Positions 63,410 to 64,000 of a DNA stretch of 64,000 nucleotides are shown one piece after another. The stretch lies in contig JAVBLZ010000016.1 in assembly GCA_031553045.1 (NCBI GenBank), forward strand, positions 1 through 64,000. Direction: 5' to 3'. How positions within the stretch are numbered: position 1 is the stretch's first letter; each line of letters begins with the position of its first letter. The position numbers were made by a program, and so were the translations under genes. Source of the stretch: CALXQW01 sp031553045 (lineage in GTDB: Bacteria; Verrucomicrobiota; Verrucomicrobiia; Opitutales; Intestinicryptomonadaceae). The notes under the pieces are model-generated. The model saw only the letters and a list, made by a program, of their open reading frames with translations. It was not told where the DNA came from and did not search any database.

Positions 63410-63817
63410 TTACTTTGTCGCTTTTGAGGCGGCATCTAGGCTGACAATTTTTGCAATGTCCAAAATCAAAGATCTGAAAGACTTCTTTTTTGATGCGAAA
63501 GAATCTATGATTGTAAGGGCGTCTTCCAAACGGAAATCAGACTTTGAGGAATAACTTACGCCCAAATAAAAATCGTCCACGCTGTAACCGCTACGCACAA
63601 CTTCATCTTTAAGATGAGCCGCCAAAATCCTCCTGCCCGACTTGGGATTCTGCCAGGATTTTGGTGCGCAAATTATTCTTATTGTAGAATCGCTAGGACG
63701 AACCTTTGCGATTTTCGAGGCCGAGGACGGGTTCAAATTTAAAGAGGAAAACTTGCGGGAAATTGTAGTAGCCTCCCTTTTGCATTCCGCCTCTAATGCT
63801 TGGTGAATATAACTCAT
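63410..63817 (-). CDS. Hypothetical small protein
   Basis: About 135 residues from the second Met (63817, MSYIHQAL); a start at 63826 adds three residues. I do not recognise a family. The C-terminal half (HLKDEVVRSGYSVDDFYLGVSYSSKSDFRLEDALTIIDSFA, in blocks) shows an acidic alpha/beta pattern. The Ser/Lys-rich N-terminal part may be disordered. No signal peptide or membrane segment is visible. It is convergent with sufS and lies 16 bases after it. Confidence 0.5.
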   Translation of the reverse strand: MSYIHQALEAECKREATTISRKFSSLNLNPSSASKIAKVRPSDSTIRIICAPKSWQNPKSGRRILAAHLKDEVVRSGYSVDDFYLGVSYSSKSDFRLEDALTIIDSFASKKKSFRSLILDIAKIVSLDAASKATK

Positions 63818-63923
63818 CTGCGTCAAAATTTATTATAGGATTTGGATTTTTGCGCTAAAGTCAAATTTCTTATTGACTCTATGATTTCTTTTCAAATTAT
63901 GAATTAAAATCATACGGAATAAA

Positions 63924-64000
63924 ATGGCCGTCCCAACAACAGAGCAAAATAAGCGTGGCGATAAAAACCGTATTTTATCAGCAATTAAACGTCATAGCGC
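63924..64000 (+). CDS. Start of a gene leaving the window, possible ROK/HTH regulator
   Basis: An ATG at 63924 opens a frame of 25 complete codons to the window end (MAVPTTEQNKRGDKNRILSAIKRHSA). The KNRILSAIKRH pattern looks like the first helix of a ROK/NagC-type winged helix (NRxxILxxI). CGGAA lies upstream. Too little is present for a firm call. Confidence 0.35.
   Translation, partial: MAVPTTEQNKRGDKNRILSAIKRHS

Noticed and set aside
1..64000. CRISPR array, tRNA or rRNA genes, prophage or insertion-sequence transposase
   Set aside because: I saw no regular direct repeats with spacers, no cloverleaf or rRNA sequence and no transposase or phage structural gene; weak or diverged cases cannot be excluded without a search.

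Overview
The window reads as chromosomal DNA of a Gram-negative, polysaccharide-degrading bacterium, most likely from the PVC superphylum (Verrucomicrobiota, probably Opitutales/Puniceicoccales-like; Lentisphaerota or Kiritimatiellota are alternatives). The evidence is moderate-to-low GC with A-rich coding sequence, many signal-peptide glycoside hydrolases and beta-propeller proteins without a SusC/SusD pair, secreted Gfo/Idh and FAD oxidoreductases with twin-arginine-like leaders, NamZ/DUF1343, a Tsp protease, and a ribBA-ribH-nusB-ftsY run. This taxonomic placement is inference from gene content only.

Region by region. 1-3729 (minus): a large RHS/YD-repeat protein that leaves the window at its C-terminal tip and is cut by an in-frame TAA at 3295-3297 from a secreted N-terminal part. 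3972-23487: a carbohydrate-degradation island with a sialidase-like propeller, GH99-like/WbsX protein, GH20 hexosaminidase, GH97, a GH32/43-like propeller protein, a heparinase II/III-like lyase and an acetyl-esterase-like hydrolase. Housekeeping ligA and a glycerophosphodiesterase follow, then a three-module GH105-DUF4861-BNR_4 protein. 23686-26517: a ferrous-iron uptake unit, FeoB plus a DtxR-type regulator fused to a FeoA/SH3-like domain. 26891-33962: Gfo/Idh oxidoreductase, an orphan lipoprotein, an MFS exporter, and a two-gene sialidase-like plus FAD-oxidoreductase operon. 34018-41299 (minus): DegT aminotransferase, an orphan membrane protein, an OadA-type carboxyltransferase, Tsp protease and rhomboid protease. 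41412-44843: an orphan 1143-residue secreted protein. 44852-52913 (minus): a tight housekeeping cluster (tcdA, tatD-like, aroB, ftsY, nusB, ribH, ribBA, a pseudouridine synthase, NamZ, DUF2062). 53196-61962 (plus): a sigma-28-like factor, a response-regulator/PP2C phosphatase, an RsbW-like kinase, a complete five-gene oligopeptide ABC transporter and a BaiN-like flavoprotein. 62167-63393: sufS. The window ends in the start of a possible helix-turn-helix gene.

How the genes work together: the secreted enzymes could strip complex, possibly host- or plant-derived glycans (hexosamine, galactosyl, unsaturated uronyl, perhaps sialyl or rhamnosyl groups). A palindrome of the type TAAAACGTTTTA lies upstream of three of these units and may be a shared operator. 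The phosphatase, kinase and sigma factor form a partial partner-switching circuit directly linked to peptide uptake. A palindromic intergenic repeat with compensatory stem changes occurs three times, twice ending exactly at stop codons of minus-strand genes.
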